Assembly (NCBI GenBank): GCA_003427395.1
Contig: BFEA01000345.1
Location: forward strand, 608,305 to 672,304
Source of the DNA: Chara braunii
Taxonomy: Eukaryota; Streptophyta; Charophyceae; Charales; Characeae
Direction: 5' to 3'
DNA: 64,000 bases
In this document: piece after piece, positions 32,781 to 45,117 of the stretch
How positions within the stretch are numbered: the stretch's first letter is position 1
Layout: each line of letters opens with the position of its first letter
Notes under the pieces: model-generated
The model's database searches: none
The model's input: only the letters and a program-made list of their open reading frames with translations
Told to the model about the DNA's origin: nothing
Translations under genes and position numbers: made by a program

Positions 32781-33769
32781 GATAAAAAAATATTTCGAAT
32801 TTCAGTTTGCAGAAATAATCAGACAAACAACGAAAAATAATTGAACTGTAAAAACAAATTTGCAAGTTCGGGTGAAATGGTTTTCACCTCTGTGCAGTAG
32901 CAGACGTAGATCCCAGGGTTTGATCCCTAGACCTTGCCCTACCTGTGTACAGTATCTGTGTAGACCCGAGAGTTGAACCTGTGACCTGTGTGTTCGCAAA
33001 CCGTTGATAGGCTGTCATAGGTCTGTAGGTAGCAGAGGAGCTCGATCTGTAGATCTGTAGGATAGAAGTCTTGGCGATTTCCAGAAGTCTTAGCTGTAGT
33101 CCCTCTAGAAGGTCACCCAGTGGGCAAGTGTGCAAGGGGTGAGTCAAGTGGTGGACTAAACTGCAGTGCAATTGCAGTACGATCTCGGTAGGTTAGCAGT
33201 GAGTCCCCACTCAGTCAGCGGTAAGGTCCAGTCAGTCCCAGTCCGGTCCAGCAAGTACCACAAGGGACTGCGAGCACCATGGGCCGATGGAAGAGGGCAG
33301 ACAATCGAGTTTCAGAAGGATAAATCAAGAAGCAGCGCCCAGCCTTTCATTCATTCCTGCGTGAGCCATGCGGAAGCGCTGCCACAGCGACTTGTGCGGG
33401 GAGGTCTGCAGAGAGCCCGGAGCTGAAGTGGGCGAGAGAGGAGCGTAGCATAGCGATAGGGTAGAGGCAGCCATAGCTGCCATAGCTTAGTTTAGTGTGA
33501 AGTGTGTGTGTGTATGTGTGAGTGTTCAGAGTGACGCATGTGGGATATCCAGGGTGATCCGGTGCATGTGAGCAGTGAGTTGTTTGGGCGCTGAGTCGCC
33601 ATAGCCAGTTGAAAGTGAACTCGTATCTGGATGCCATATCTCTGAGTTTTGAGTGGGCGCATGTCGCCAGTTTGCTGCGCTACTGTTTACATGCATGAAA
33701 GTGTGAATGAGAGAAAGAGTCTGATTGCACGGGTGATTCAGAAGATAAAATTCGGATTAATTCCAAATG
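32781..33769. other. No gene recognised
   Basis: AT-rich at first (32780-32870), then GT/AG-rich text with repeated words such as GTCTGTAGGTAG and GTCAGTCCC. A GTGTGTGTATGTGTGAGTG run lies near 33503-33522. It may be leader or LTR remnants, but nothing can be assigned. Confidence 0.4.
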
Positions 33770-34787
33770 TGCGAGGAATGAGCCCTCGCGAGGCTTTATC
33801 AGACATGCATATGTTCAAGGCAGAGGCCCTCAGAAAGGCTTGTGCCCACCCTAAGTGAAGGCGGGCCTGAATATTCACTCAAAGCCAAAATTTGACATTT
33901 TTGTATGTGGGTATGCAGACTGTGGCAGCACGCTAGTTGGTTGAATGGACGAGTGAGCCTCGCAAAGCTGCGTTGTACAGTTGGCCCAGGCCTTGTGGGT
34001 TGCGCCTGGGCACATACACACAATGCAGGGGCGAATACATTATGGAATGGCTTTGGTCCTGTGGAAAAGCAGCACTGTCGTGCCCCAGGGTCTTGTGTAG
34101 GTGCAGCAAACCGCCCCCGTGTGAAATAATGCAGGTGGCCAACTGTGAAGGGGCCCAGGCCACCAACTGCCAAGCTGGGCCTGGGCGCAGGTACTGGGGC
34201 CTGACCGGAAGCTACTGGAAGGTTCTCCAGCCAGGCCACACGCAGCATCAAGGAGGTTGCCACTTCCATATAGGAAGTGAAGCAGCCCAGGCGAGGCATT
34301 CTCGCCCACGCGGGCAATGCGGTCATGCTGCTGCATTGAACGCTGCGCTAAGGCCAGTGTGCTTGTGGGGCGCATTGAGGTGAGGAGGTGCGTTGCAGGG
34401 CAGCGGAACGCTGGCAGCCATAGCCGGGCTGCTGGGCGCTAGGGGGTAAGAGGGCGATCAGGTGGTCTTCAGGGAAGGAGGCAAGTGTGTGGGTTGGGTC
34501 TGATGAGGGTGATGAGATACACACCTGCCTGTTGTGTGAACACAGCTGTAGGTAGGATAGTCGAGTGGGGTAGGCTAGGCACCGTGCGCCAGACAGAAAG
34601 GAGCGACTTTGGATATTGTGTTGGTGTGGCCTGAGGGCTTGAACATTGGCTCGTTACTTCGTTGTATTACTCTATTTGGATGGATTCTCGGTGCAATTGT
34701 GCTCTCTGCTTGTACACGACTACTTCGACATCTGTGTGATTTTGCAACTTGGTTTTCTGTATATTGCTCGCAGTCATATTCCTTGCA
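33770..34787 (+). repeat. LTR F, family III-like (about 1.02 kb)
   Basis: Starts TGCGAGGAATGAGCC and ends CAGTCATATTCCTTGCA. It carries the CTAAGTGAAGGCGGGCC landmark at 33851-33867 and a CGCTAGTTGGTTGA block seen in the other LTRs. Sequence identity to LTRs A-E is only partial, so it is a separate subfamily, shared with LTR G and the one at 62.86 kb. Confidence 0.65.
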
Positions 34788-35182
34788 GATGAGAGTGTGC
34801 GCAACGAATTTCGATTTTGGAAAATAGAATCCCGAAACTCGGCTTAAAAGAGAGATTTTGGAGAAAAATAAAGTTTCGAAGTACTAGAGCAACGAAAATT
34901 TTGAATTTTCAAACAAATAGAAAAATTTGAAAATTTTAAGCTATTAATTAATGTGTGATTCATAATTAAAAAGAAACGAATTACCACAAAGAGAGAATTC
35001 GGGAACTCAAAAAAAAAATCGGATTTATCAAGCAGAGAAATTTCGAAATTACAGAAAAAGAAGAACTGGAAATTTTCGCTACTCCACAATTTCGGATTTC
35101 ACAAAAAAATTAAAAAACGAATTTGCGTGAAAGGAAGAGTTCCGATCAAATATTTTCTTTTTTCTTTCGGGTTTGGCAGTTA
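34788..35182. other. AT-rich core between two facing LTRs
   Basis: About 395 bases, strongly AT-rich, full of short inverted words such as AAATTTTGAATTTTCAAA and AAATTTGAAAATTTT. Neither edge carries a primer binding site. No gene. Confidence 0.55.
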
Positions 35183-36000
35183 TGCAAGGAATATGAGCGG
35201 GACAGAAACCAAGTTGCAAAATCACACAGAAGTCCAGATAGTCATGTAACAAGCAGGGAGCTCAAAACCACCAAGATTCCATCCAAATAAGACTGATACA
35301 ATGAACTCGTGAGCCAATATCCAAGCCCGCAGGCCACAGCAACGCAGTATTCAATGTTGCTCCTACTATCTGGCACCCAACGCCCAGCCTACTCTACTCA
35401 TCCTACCTACCCTATCTACCTTCAAGCAATAGGCTCACCTCGGCTTCGAAGACCAATGTACATGTTGTCAACACCAATGCGGACCTCCCACACACACCAG
35501 GTACCTACTCTCGACTCCCCTCATCACCCTTGTCCACCCACACCTGCGCTTCCTTCTTGAAGACCACGGCCGCTCATCACCCCCTCGCGGCCAATAGCCA
35601 GCTATGGCCGCTAGCGCCATGCTGCCCTGCAGCGCCTCACACCGCTGTGTCTGCATCTGCCTGCGGGGTAGGTATGACGACAGTGCTGCATTCTCATTGG
35701 CCCGTGGCCACTTTGTGATGTGTCGGCCTCACACCACGTGTGCCCACAGGGTGCCCAGGGCGCAACCACCTGCGCCCTGGGCTCAACTGCCTGGCGCAGC
35801 TGCTTCTTCTGGGAGAGCCCAGAGTGAGGCCGAGGTTGCACGTCAACCAACTGGCGTGCAGCAGCTGTCTGATACCCACTTTGGTAAATGCTGAGATAAG
35901 GGCCTTTTGTGGATATTCAGGCCCGCCTTCACCTGGGCGGTGTCGGGCGGCTCAAGCCTTACGCCGCCCTTTACTTCCTTAAGATATATGGTTGGCGGGA
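35183..36000 (-). repeat. LTR G, inverted partner of LTR F
   Basis: On the minus strand it ends CGCTCATATTCCTTGCA at 35183. Reading inward it repeats LTR F landmarks: TGATTTTGCAACTTGGTTT, TTTGGATGGAATCTTGG, and GTGAAGGCGGGCCTGAATAT near 35920-35940. The 5' start is unclear, about 36000. The two LTR ends face each other across the AT-rich core. Confidence 0.65.
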
Positions 36001-36560
36001 ATCAAGTTCAATCACTAAGGCCAACTCGGACACTGTTCCCACTGAAGATTTGACGACGAGGGGAACTATGAGGGAGATATCAAGACTGAAAGACCGGGCG
36101 AACGCAGTCCGCCGATCTAAGGGGAGCTTGCTCAAAAGACTTCAAGAATTTTTGCCGACAATGGCGCCACTTTTTGTTGCGCGGCACAGTCCTCCCCACG
36201 CCTCGCTGCACCTGCTGGTTCCCCCCCCCCATCAAGAGGTTGCTAGTCCTACCTCTAGTCGATCCTTCCGTCCCGAACCGAGCCCAATCTCCCCAGGCGC
36301 CCCTCGGGTGTATCATGCCCACCTCTCCCTTCAGCTCCCGCTGTCTACGAAATCAGGCCCTTGTCGCCAAGTGGGCACGATTCAAAGCTCGGATTTGAAG
36401 TGTGGGCGGGGCCGGTAGCAGTCTCAGGGTGGAATCGCGAAAGATAGCCAGCCCGCGTCGATGCAAGTCTAGAATCGCGGCTCGCGCAGGAGTGGTCAGG
36501 TACACAAGGCCGAGGAACGAGCTCGATACCGCTGTGACAATGTCTTAGAAAACGGGCCGC
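36001..36560. other. No gene recognised
   Basis: Holds a C-rich stretch near 36220-36230 and a plus-strand ORF (35909-36418) with a short charged helix, MREISRLKDRANAVRRSKGS. This could be gag debris, but nothing certain can be said. Confidence 0.35.
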
Positions 36561-37200
36561 CGGCGTCCATAGACCGGACTCTTTAAGTTTGGAACTGACG
36601 AGAACAGGGCTCAGAAAAGAGCTCGACACAGCCGAGCTTTAAAAAAAACGAACTGCCTCCTTCGACTCTTTATAGTTTGGAACAGGCTTGAACCGGTTCA
36701 GAAAAGAGTTTGACACGACAGAGCTTCAGAAAACGAAATGCCACCTCTGACTTTCGAAGTCTCAGACAGACTAGAACAGGCTCAGAAACGACCTTGTCAT
36801 ATCAAAGCTGCAGAAAGCGAAATGCCACCTTAGACTCTTCGAAATTTTGGAACAGACTTGAACAGGTTCAGAAAAGAGTTTGACACGACAGAGCTTCAGA
36901 AAATGAAATGCCACCTCTGACTTTCGAAGTTTCGGACAGACTAGAACAGGATCAGAAACAACCTTGTCATATCAAAGCTGCAGAAAGCGAAATGCCACCT
37001 TCGACTCTTTAAAATTTTGGAACAGACTTGAACAGGTTCGGAAACGAGATCGGCATATTAAAGCTGCAAAAAAAATAATGCCACCCTCGACTCTTTAAAA
37101 TTTTGGAACAGACTTGAATAGGTTCAGAAACGAGATCGGCATATTAATGCCACCTTCGACTCTTAAGTTTGGAACTGACTGGTCAGCGAGCTTCGAAGAA
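36561..37200 (+). repeat. Tandem repeat, about 120 bp units
   Basis: About five copies of a unit containing GAACAGGTTCAGAAA, GACACGACAGAGCTTCAG or TCATATCAAAGCTGCAG, AAATGCCACCT and GACTCTTxxAA. Copies alternate between two versions (GAGCTTCAG and AAGCTGCAG), suggesting a dimeric order. No coding sense. Confidence 0.75.
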
Positions 37201-37681
37201 CGAGAGTGAACCGAGCTCAGAAACGAGCTAACTCTCGTAAAAGCTACGGCCCTCCTCCTTCCTCCTCTCCCTCCTTCACCAACCCCTCCCTCCGCGGAGC
37301 GACTTGATCAGATTGCGGGAGGGGACAGAGGAATAGCGAAATTTGAACTTTCAGATTGCAAAGTCGTAATGTAAGCCCGATAAACGCATTGACATCAAGT
37401 TGTCCAGAGAGAAAAGGAAAATGCATTGACATCACACCAAAAGAGAATCGAAGCAGCAGACTCGATTTACCAATGAGAGCACAATCTCGCCACCACCGAT
37501 GAGGCAATAAAAGTGGTGCCCAGACTACTATCCCGCGGCTATCCTTCCAGCCGATGAGGACAACTAGTGGTTGTTGTTATCGGCGATCGAAAGTACATGC
37601 AGATGTCGATCATGTAGACCCCTCATCGTGTCCTCACCTCACTTCCCTGTCCTCACCGAACCGCTCTCGGCTTACAGGATT

Positions 37682-37735
<54 letters not shown>

Positions 37736-39366
37736 CCTTTCTTTTCCTTGTTCTTCCTCTCCTCTCTCTTACCCTCTCTTTTTCTTGTTCATCCTCCCCT
37801 CTCACCCTCTGTTTTTCTTGTTCATCCCCCCCTCTCTCTCACCCTCTCTTTTTCTCCCTCCTTCCTCTCTCTCTCTCTTCATTGTCCCTCGTGAGTCCCA
37901 CCCGCGGCGGGGCTTAGCGTCTGTAGCTCGCAGACTGCCGGCGCTATCGAACAGCGGCCCTTTCGCTCCCACCTCTCGCTCGAGTGCCCGACCGATGCTT
38001 CCCTTCAGGATCGCCTCATGATCGCCCGACCCCCTTCGCCATCACCTCCCTTCGCAGCCCCGTCACAAGAGCTCACCAGCCCCCTCCTTTTCGCGCAGGA
38101 ACCTCCCCCTTTCTCCCTCACTTTCCTTCTCTCTCTCTCTCTCTCTCTTCCTCTCTCTCTCTTGCGCGCGCGCATGCATGGACGCTAGTCCCGGCTAGAC
38201 GACGAGTCCGCCCGCACCACCTCTCTCTCTGTACCCGCGTATTGGACCTCCCTCGCGCGTTCGACTCCACTTCGTCCCCTTCCTCAAGCTGCGCGCGCGG
38301 GTTCTCTCCTTCTCTTCGGGTCACATCGAGCCTCCCAGTACGCTCCTGCGGTCCCCTTACTCCGTCCTAGGACGCTCCTGGGTGCGTTGTACTGCAGCGG
38401 GCGCAAAACGCCCTCCGTGCGTAAGAACGCCCGTCTCGTATGCCCCCTTGACTCTTCCCTCGCACTCACTTATATGCTCTTTCCTTTTCCTGCATCGATC
38501 CTCCCTTCCTTTCTGCCCTCCAATCACCACCTCCCCTTCTTCCTCCTATGCGTACTTCTTACTATTCCCCGTTCTCCCGCCAGTCGCTTGTCAATATTTC
38601 AGCTCCTTTCGTCAAATTCCCAATCTCCCGCCTTTCCTCCGGAGGCACCTCCGCACCCCTCAAGATCGCACCCTCTGCCTTTCTTCATTAGAGGCCAGCC
38701 GCGGCGTTCCCTCCCGTATTGGGATCCGATCCTCCTTTCGTCGTCGGATGGATCGCTAGGGGGAGTCAAAACCCTGGTCTCGATCTCTCGTTCGTAGACC
38801 ACGCGCACTTTCGACCAATTCTCGTCCAGGTGCATCCACGTGCATTTCTTACCCCAGGCTGTTCGCTCCTCGGCTGCCGCGACTGACGCTTCTTCCTCTC
38901 GGGCGGTTATCAAGAAGCTCGAGGCGTCAAAAACCCGAAATTTTTGATCGAATTTCTAAGTCCCGCCCCCGTTTTCTTTCTTGTCTAACCCCTCGCCGTT
39001 CCCTCCTCCTTCCCTTCACCAATCCCCACGTAGCTCCCTTGTAGTATTCTTCCTTCCTCTAGTAGCAGGATCGGTCACGGGTGGAGATTGCAGCCGCGAT
39101 CCCGGTTCCCCCCCTCCCCCCCGCTTCGTTCGTCGATCACCTGATCTTTGCCCACTCGCGCCCGAGTGCATCTTACTGAGCGCACGACTCATATCCCGCG
39201 GAATGCTCCCTCCTCGGACTGCCTCCCATGCTGCCACCTGTGCTACCTCCTTTCGGCGGTTAGCAAGAAGCCCAAGGCGCGCACTCCAATCTCGTGCGGT
39301 TAGAACTTCAAGATCTCTTCTCTTTCCCTCCCTTCCCTGCTTGTTCTTCCCTTCCTCACAAGAGAT
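37201..39366. other. Pyrimidine-rich region, possible LTR; (TC)n at 37685-37731
   Basis: Long CT-rich sequence with a pure TC run of about 23 units and further CT tracts at 38126-38162. The ORFs here are low-complexity shadows rich in Ser, Leu and Pro. Because a primer-binding-site-like motif follows at 39367, part of this may be the LTR of an unrelated element. I found no second copy to prove it. Confidence 0.4.
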
Positions 39367-39390
39367 CTGGCGCCGACAGTGGGAGGGGGA
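39367..39390 (+). other. Primer-binding-site-like motif TGGCGCCGACAGTGGG
   Basis: TGGCGCCGACAGTGGG lies seven bases after CTTCCTCACA, an LTR-like CA end. Motifs beginning TGGCGCCG followed by GTGGG are typical of Tat/Athila-type plant gypsy elements. Downstream are two diverged copies of a segment with CTGCAAAAATTAATCA (39470 and 39586). No gag is recognisable. Confidence 0.4.
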
Positions 39391-40440
39391 GGGAGCAGCT
39401 CACTATACTGCGCTCGAGAATCCAGAACTCGAGAGTCCATGCAGCCTCGCTGGAGGCCGATTCTTTCCTGCAAAAATTAATCATACAACTCGGGCCCGTT
39501 GCGTCGATACAGCTCCCGCCCCCTTGCTGCTAACAGAAACAATCTTGAGGCCTCACGCAGGCCCGCTGGAGGATGATCTCATTCTGCAAAAATTAATCAC
39601 ACAAGCTGGACCTGCTGCGTCGATACAAATCCCCCTGTTTTCAACAACAACAAAAAAAACAATCCGATTGCAGAGGCTGGATCCACAGCCGAATAAATCC
39701 TAGGTTCTCCGTACCAACCTCCTCACGGTGGCGGCCGTACCGAAGCTTCACAAGTTGCAGCTCGCGCGCAGTCGACCCCACAGGCGAGACACGTGCTCGA
39801 GGGTAGTCCGCGAAACCCTTCTTGCCCCCATCTCCCGTTTTCATAGTGTTGTACCGGAGTAGAGGACACCGATCCCCATCATTTTGCGAAGGTCGCTGAC
39901 AGTCCGAGCATGCCGACCCAGTCTTCACCTCGGGGGTCGAATCGAGGCCGGCCAGCGCATGCATACCTCTGTCACGTGGAGGCTGATTGGTATCGAGTTA
40001 TTGCGTCGATCGTTCCTAACCAACCGCCATGAGCGCTCGCGACCTCTCGTAGCTCAATGTTAGCCCTGTGGTCCATTTCGACGAACCCCCGGTTGTCAGC
40101 AATCAATGAGCGCGTCCACCTCGAACCTCCCTCGCTTCCAATTTCCCACCTTCAGCCTCAACATTTGTCGTCCCTTTCCTTCTTCCTAATTCCCGCACCG
40201 AAATCCTTGGGTATCTCGTCCGCGTTAGGCCCCGCTTGGAACCATGTTCTGTTTGTCTTCTCAACTCGTCCCAAGGCTAGTATTAACCAATAAGAACCCA
40301 CGTTCCCTCACCATCCGCCAGCCACATACACGCAGACAAAAGAAACAAGCAAAAAAAATGAAAACACCCAAAATTCAGTCTCTCTTCTTGCAATGGGAGC
40401 ATCCGGCTGGTAGGCAGCCGCCCGACACCGGTGCGCAGCA
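39391..40440. other. No gene recognised; short duplicated segment
   Basis: Contains the duplicated GCAAAAATTAATCAxACAA segment (39470-39525 and 39586-39640) and otherwise mixed DNA. No domain could be read in any frame. Confidence 0.35.
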
Positions 40441-42640
40441 AATTCATGGGACTCGACAAAAAGGCCACATGGTTTTGCATGTGTCCCTTTGGGCGCCAAA
40501 CAGGCCCGGGGCTAGGGTCGAGAGAAAGGACTGGTACCGGGGCGCTGCAAACTTCCCGACGGCCTCGACACAGGAGTGTTGAGGCCCACGCAAACTTGGG
40601 CCCAACGAACTATATAAGGCCAACTGGGATTGGGATTGGGGGCCTTTGGGACTTGCGTGCGAGACAGGCGCACGGGGGGGAATTGGCGCACTGGCTAGCC
40701 CGCGGAGGGCTAGTTCACGAAGGACAGGTGTCTCGTTTGTAACAATTCCTTCAAAGCATTTTTTCATTTTTTTATAACGCGGCACCTTGCGAATATGTTG
40801 TGCTGTATCTAAAGCTTTGGGTGATAAGTTTTCAAAGTGTTGAAAATGCGCTTGTACATGAAAAATAGCCACGCACGAGAGGACAAAAGCGAAGGGGGGA
40901 CTTCTTGCAGGCGCACGAGAGAGGTAGACTGGCTAGCACATTGGGAGTGCTAGCCCACGAACTCACGAGACCCGAGAGACAAAACACGTAGGAGAGCCGA
41001 GAGGAGGGGACGGCTGGCTGGCACACGTGTGCTGGTTTCCTCCAACATGTGCGCTCAAATCAGGGAAAGCCTGGTCCAGATTCAGGCACAGGGGTTGAGG
41101 GCTTCAAGCGGTCCCTATCACGCACGAACAGGGACGTTTTTGTCGGGTAGATACACACGAGGCAATCAGCGCACGGAGGGAAAGAACCAATCAACGTACG
41201 GTCTAATCTAGAACTAATCAGCCTATTACGGGCAGCACAAGGTGCTTCGCTCGCAGCGCACGCACCTGGATGAGTGAGCAGGTGTGATACACACATGGAG
41301 CCAGCACTCCAATTAGGCGTGAACTTGGATAGAACCCTGGTCTCGGTTCATTCATGGGGAGGAGGGAGTACTGGAAGGCGTGCTGGTTTCTCGTGGGGGT
41401 CGAAGGAGCAAGCATCAGCGAAGGGAAGATGTGTGCCGAGAAGGCACCTCCACGCGTACGAGGAGCCCAATCATGTTCAAGCGCGCTGAAGCTAGATACG
41501 GGAAAACTTCAATACGAACCGGGACTAATTCCCGAGTAGATACGCACGGAGGATGTACTATGCGGAAACATCAACGCCTGGAGGATCTACTCTAGGGAAT
41601 AATCAATGCACGGAGGAGCTTGCACGTTGGATTGATCCATGGGCCTGGAGGATCTACTCTAGGGAATAATCAATGCACGGAGGAGCTTGCACGTTGGATT
41701 GATCCATGAGCCTTCAAGAGGCAAACTAATCATGGGTCATCAACGCACGAAAAGAAACTTCTTGTCTTTCGAATCGACGCTCGGTTACCAAAGCGCGCAA
41801 ACCAGTATCTAATCGCAGTTATCATGCTTGCACAAGGAGGATTCTCTCAGCGGATCCAATCAACGAAGAAGACGGATGAATAGGCATCTTCACGGTAAAG
41901 GGCACGTTGTTGGAGAACAGGGGTAAATCCAGGGGTAAATCCTATACAAGCAGCGCACAGATTGATGTTGATCTTATGCACGACGAGGGAGGACCCAATC
42001 AGCATTTGATGAAGGCTGACAACGCGCGCACGTGCATCACATTGTGGGCGTGAAGTGGTAAGTTATTGTTGTGCCATCTCGACTGGCAATAACGCGTAGG
42101 AAGGTACTGAGCATTGAGAACAAAAAACATGCATGCCAATCAAGGGAGGAACGCACAAGGCGTGAACATTGAAGCAAGACAGGTGGAAAAAGGAGTGTTG
42201 TGATCACGTGGGGCAGAACGTGCGAACTGTCGGATCCTGTGCACGAACCCGGACGGGGAAGCACGCCTTATTCACGCATGAGGGCTTCGTGCCCAACCTG
42301 TGAACGAAGGGGTATTTTCCCTCCATCCAGGCGACGAAAGGGGGCTAGATACGATGCTTGATTCAGACAGGTTACGGCAGCAACGAACCCCCGTTTGCTG
42401 AAGAAGCACATCACGATGCTGTTCCAAATCTGGGGAGAGAGGGAGAGGGAGAGACTGCCCGTACCAAACTAAGGCCACAGTGAGCTTATGAGAATAAGAA
42501 AACCACCGACGGAATACCTGACTCTACTGCACGAATTCCAAAATTGCCACTAAGACGTGGCCAAATTCCAGAAATGCCACTGTCCGTTGCATTATGAAAT
42601 TTTCATGGTTCATTCTTTTTTTCTTGGCTGCACCCATACT
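40441..42640. repeat. Repeat DNA with TATA-like site and degenerate ACGCACGGAGG words
   Basis: GCCCAACGAACTATATAAGG at 40599-40618 looks like an LTR-type promoter. From about 40880 to 42310 many short words of the kind CGCACGGAGG and AATCAACGCACG recur at irregular spacing. A near-perfect tandem duplication of 67 bases lies at 41578-41711. No gene found. Confidence 0.5.

Positions 42641-42682
<42 letters not shown>
42641..42682. repeat. (GA)n microsatellite
   Basis: Pure GA run of about 20 units, preceded by a T-rich tract. Confidence 0.95.
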
Positions 42683-42685
<3 letters not shown>

Positions 42686-44100
42686 AATGTGGCCATCATT
42701 ACGCACCAGATTCCAATGCGCATATGTGAAGGGTTCTGAAAGAGGAACTGAGCATGAATCCATCTACTGTGGTGCGCCAGATTCTAGTAGACACACGACT
42801 GAGTTTCAAAGAAGAGTGCCAGATGGACCAGGCAAAAACCGCATGCTAGAAACGGGACAAGGTGACAGTGATCAAGAGTCGAACAGTGGGAGAGCGATAA
42901 TAAGAGACAGAAAAAGAGAGAGAAGAGGAGAGAGAAGAAAGGGGGGGGAGAAGACTGCTACAGTGAGGAAAGTTGCGGACAAGGAACGGGAGCTCGGTGT
43001 AGAAAATTGCTGGTGAGAACGAACCTGGCAGAAATCATGGTCCAGGTGCATTCAACCTCAGGTACACGCGTGGTCGGTCGTCTAACCAATTTCGAAGCAA
43101 CAAGATGTAAACAGGACAAAAGCAACAGGCGAGCACATTCTCCCGAGAGAGAGATGTATCCATAAATGCTAGCTGCCTTTCGAATGAAATGGCATGAAGG
43201 CATGGCCTCCCAGAGTACTTAACCAGCGAAGAGAACCGTGATGGAAAACTTGTTCTAACGGGAGGCAGCCAGTGGAATAAACCTTTAAATTGCTCCTCTT
43301 TGGACTTGTCAAAGATTATAATCGGGACTACAGACAAATAAAGGGTGGGGAAGTGAGAAATTTAAGGAACGCAACTACCCTGTAGTTGTGGCTAGGTGCA
43401 TCCGAATTTTTGGGACATGAGGAGACCAACAGCATCCCCTGTTCACTTAAGGTAGTGACCATGTGAGAGAAAGGGGAAAACACAAAATTTGTCTCTGCGC
43501 TCACATAGCCTACTACCTCAGATGCCCTTCCCATGTCTTCCTGTACTATCCCAACTTTTTTCCAGAAATAGCCAAGTCACAACACAGACTCATCACTTGG
43601 CATGAGAGCTGGTCACATCCTAAGTTAGTTCTACCGGGTCCCAACCAGCGGACTGTCACCAACTATTGGCACCAGCTGATGCCCCTGTGGGTGACACGGT
43701 GTCTACACCGGGATTGGAAAACGGGGGGCAAAATGCTGCAGGCTCAAGCACAGGTACCATCTGCTTTAAAGTTCGAGGAGCAATTTTTGCTGACAGTTGG
43801 AATAAACAGTAGTGATTTGCTCCATCAGATTCGAAGTGCTACATGACACAGTGAGAGCGGTATGCCAGTGAGCAGGGTTTCACTCAATCAGTGGAGTGAA
43901 CGCCAGGTGTGACTAAGGACACAACAGTCGTTCGTAAGATCAGCACCACAGCAACATAAAAGATGTGTACAGCCTCAAAGCACGAAATTATGACAGAAGA
44001 AAATTCGATAATTGGGCTCGAGATTCGGGGTTCAGACGCTAGACACACAGAACCTGAAATGGTAGCAAACTTCATACACCAAACGAAAGTTGTAACAAAC
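42683..44100. other. No gene recognised
   Basis: Purine-rich tract at 42900-42960, then mixed DNA. ORFs of up to 127 codons (43463-43846) have no recognisable feature and no support. Confidence 0.35.
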
Positions 44101-44962
44101 CTTCAAGCATAGCAACGTCTGTGTAAACAGCAGAAACAGACCGGTGGACGGGGTAAAGTCTGTGAACTCAGGCTCAGTGAAAGACCTCTGTGAAGACAAC
44201 AGTCGAATTGCTGGCCCAGACGAAAGGATTCAGGAGCCAAATTTGCAGACTCCAGAAAGCGAGTGCAGCGGAAGCTGAGTAGTATTACAGCTAACTGCAG
44301 ACTCAGTATCCTCAGCCCAAGAAAAGCTCAGACTTGCTTGCTCATATTTGTAGACTCGGACGAACGGATATACGAGTGACGAAGACAAAACTCAGTACCC
44401 ACAGTCACAGCGAGACAGAGAAACAGCAAGACTCAGACTATTCAAGACCAGACTCAGGTGATTAGGCTCAGCATGTTGGTTTTCACAAATACGGAATTCA
44501 GACTTGGTTTGCACAACCATCAGACCTAGCCACTGGAGCCGCTTACCGACAGAACGGCAGAAAGGGGACGACTGACAAGGGAATCGAGGAAAGAGTAGTC
44601 GGGACTCACACTGAGAGCAGTCCTAGTTTCGTTGATTCTGTGTGAGTCCAAACGGACTCAGATGAGGTCGAGCTGGTAATTACAGATTTAACTTGTTTAA
44701 GGATTTTGTCTTACAACTACGATTATCCTGTCATAGCTTGTCTTTGGGTCTTGAATTACCAGATCTAACATTTGAAGTATTGCAGGTTGCAGGAGCCCGG
44801 AAATAGACCTCCCAAGGGTGACAGACGCGGGGTGGACATAGGGTTAGATCTGCTGGCCGGCAGACCTCTTCTCATGGTCGACAGCGGCACGAGGCTTGCA
44901 GGGGGCTACAATCCAAATCATATGCATGTTGTCTAGGGGGCCCTGAGGGCACATTCCTCACA
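44101..44962 (-). repeat. Probable 3' LTR of a family III relative
   Basis: On the minus strand a polypurine tract AAGCTAAGGGGGATGGAA (44980-44963) is followed by TGTGAGGAATGTGCC, the same arrangement as GGAGGAGGGAA-TGCGAGG in the other family III elements. The sequence to the left is rich in ACTCAG words and does not match LTRs A-E, so the LTR body has diverged or is from another subfamily. The left end is not fixed. Confidence 0.45.
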
Positions 44963-45004
44963 TTCCATCCCCCTTAGCTTGGAAAGTCCGCTGAGATGCT
45001 TCTA

Positions 45005-45117
45005 TGCAGGTGCCTTCCCCTTCAACCGTCTCTCATAGTCTGCCACAATCTGAGGTGCTGTCTCAATTAGTTCCTCTTTGGTTGGCCATCTCTCATAGTC
45101 TGCCACAATCTGAAGCA
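45005..45117 (-). pseudogene. Chromodomain tail of a family III relative, duplicated
   Basis: Minus strand WPTKEELIETAPQIVADYER corresponds to WFTREELMQTAPQVVTQYER of the family III elements. The QIVADYER-coding segment (ATTGTGGCAGACTATGAGAG) occurs twice 62 bases apart. It directly precedes the polypurine tract at 44980, as expected for the last codons of pol. The rest of pol is missing to the right. Confidence 0.7.

Noticed and set aside
36174-36418. Possible gag from the LTR G element
   Set aside because: A short charged helix only. No capsid or knuckle motif could be read.
37554-38021. ORFs of 107-155 codons rich in Ser and Leu
   Set aside because: They are translations of the TC microsatellite and CT-rich tracts, low complexity in all frames.
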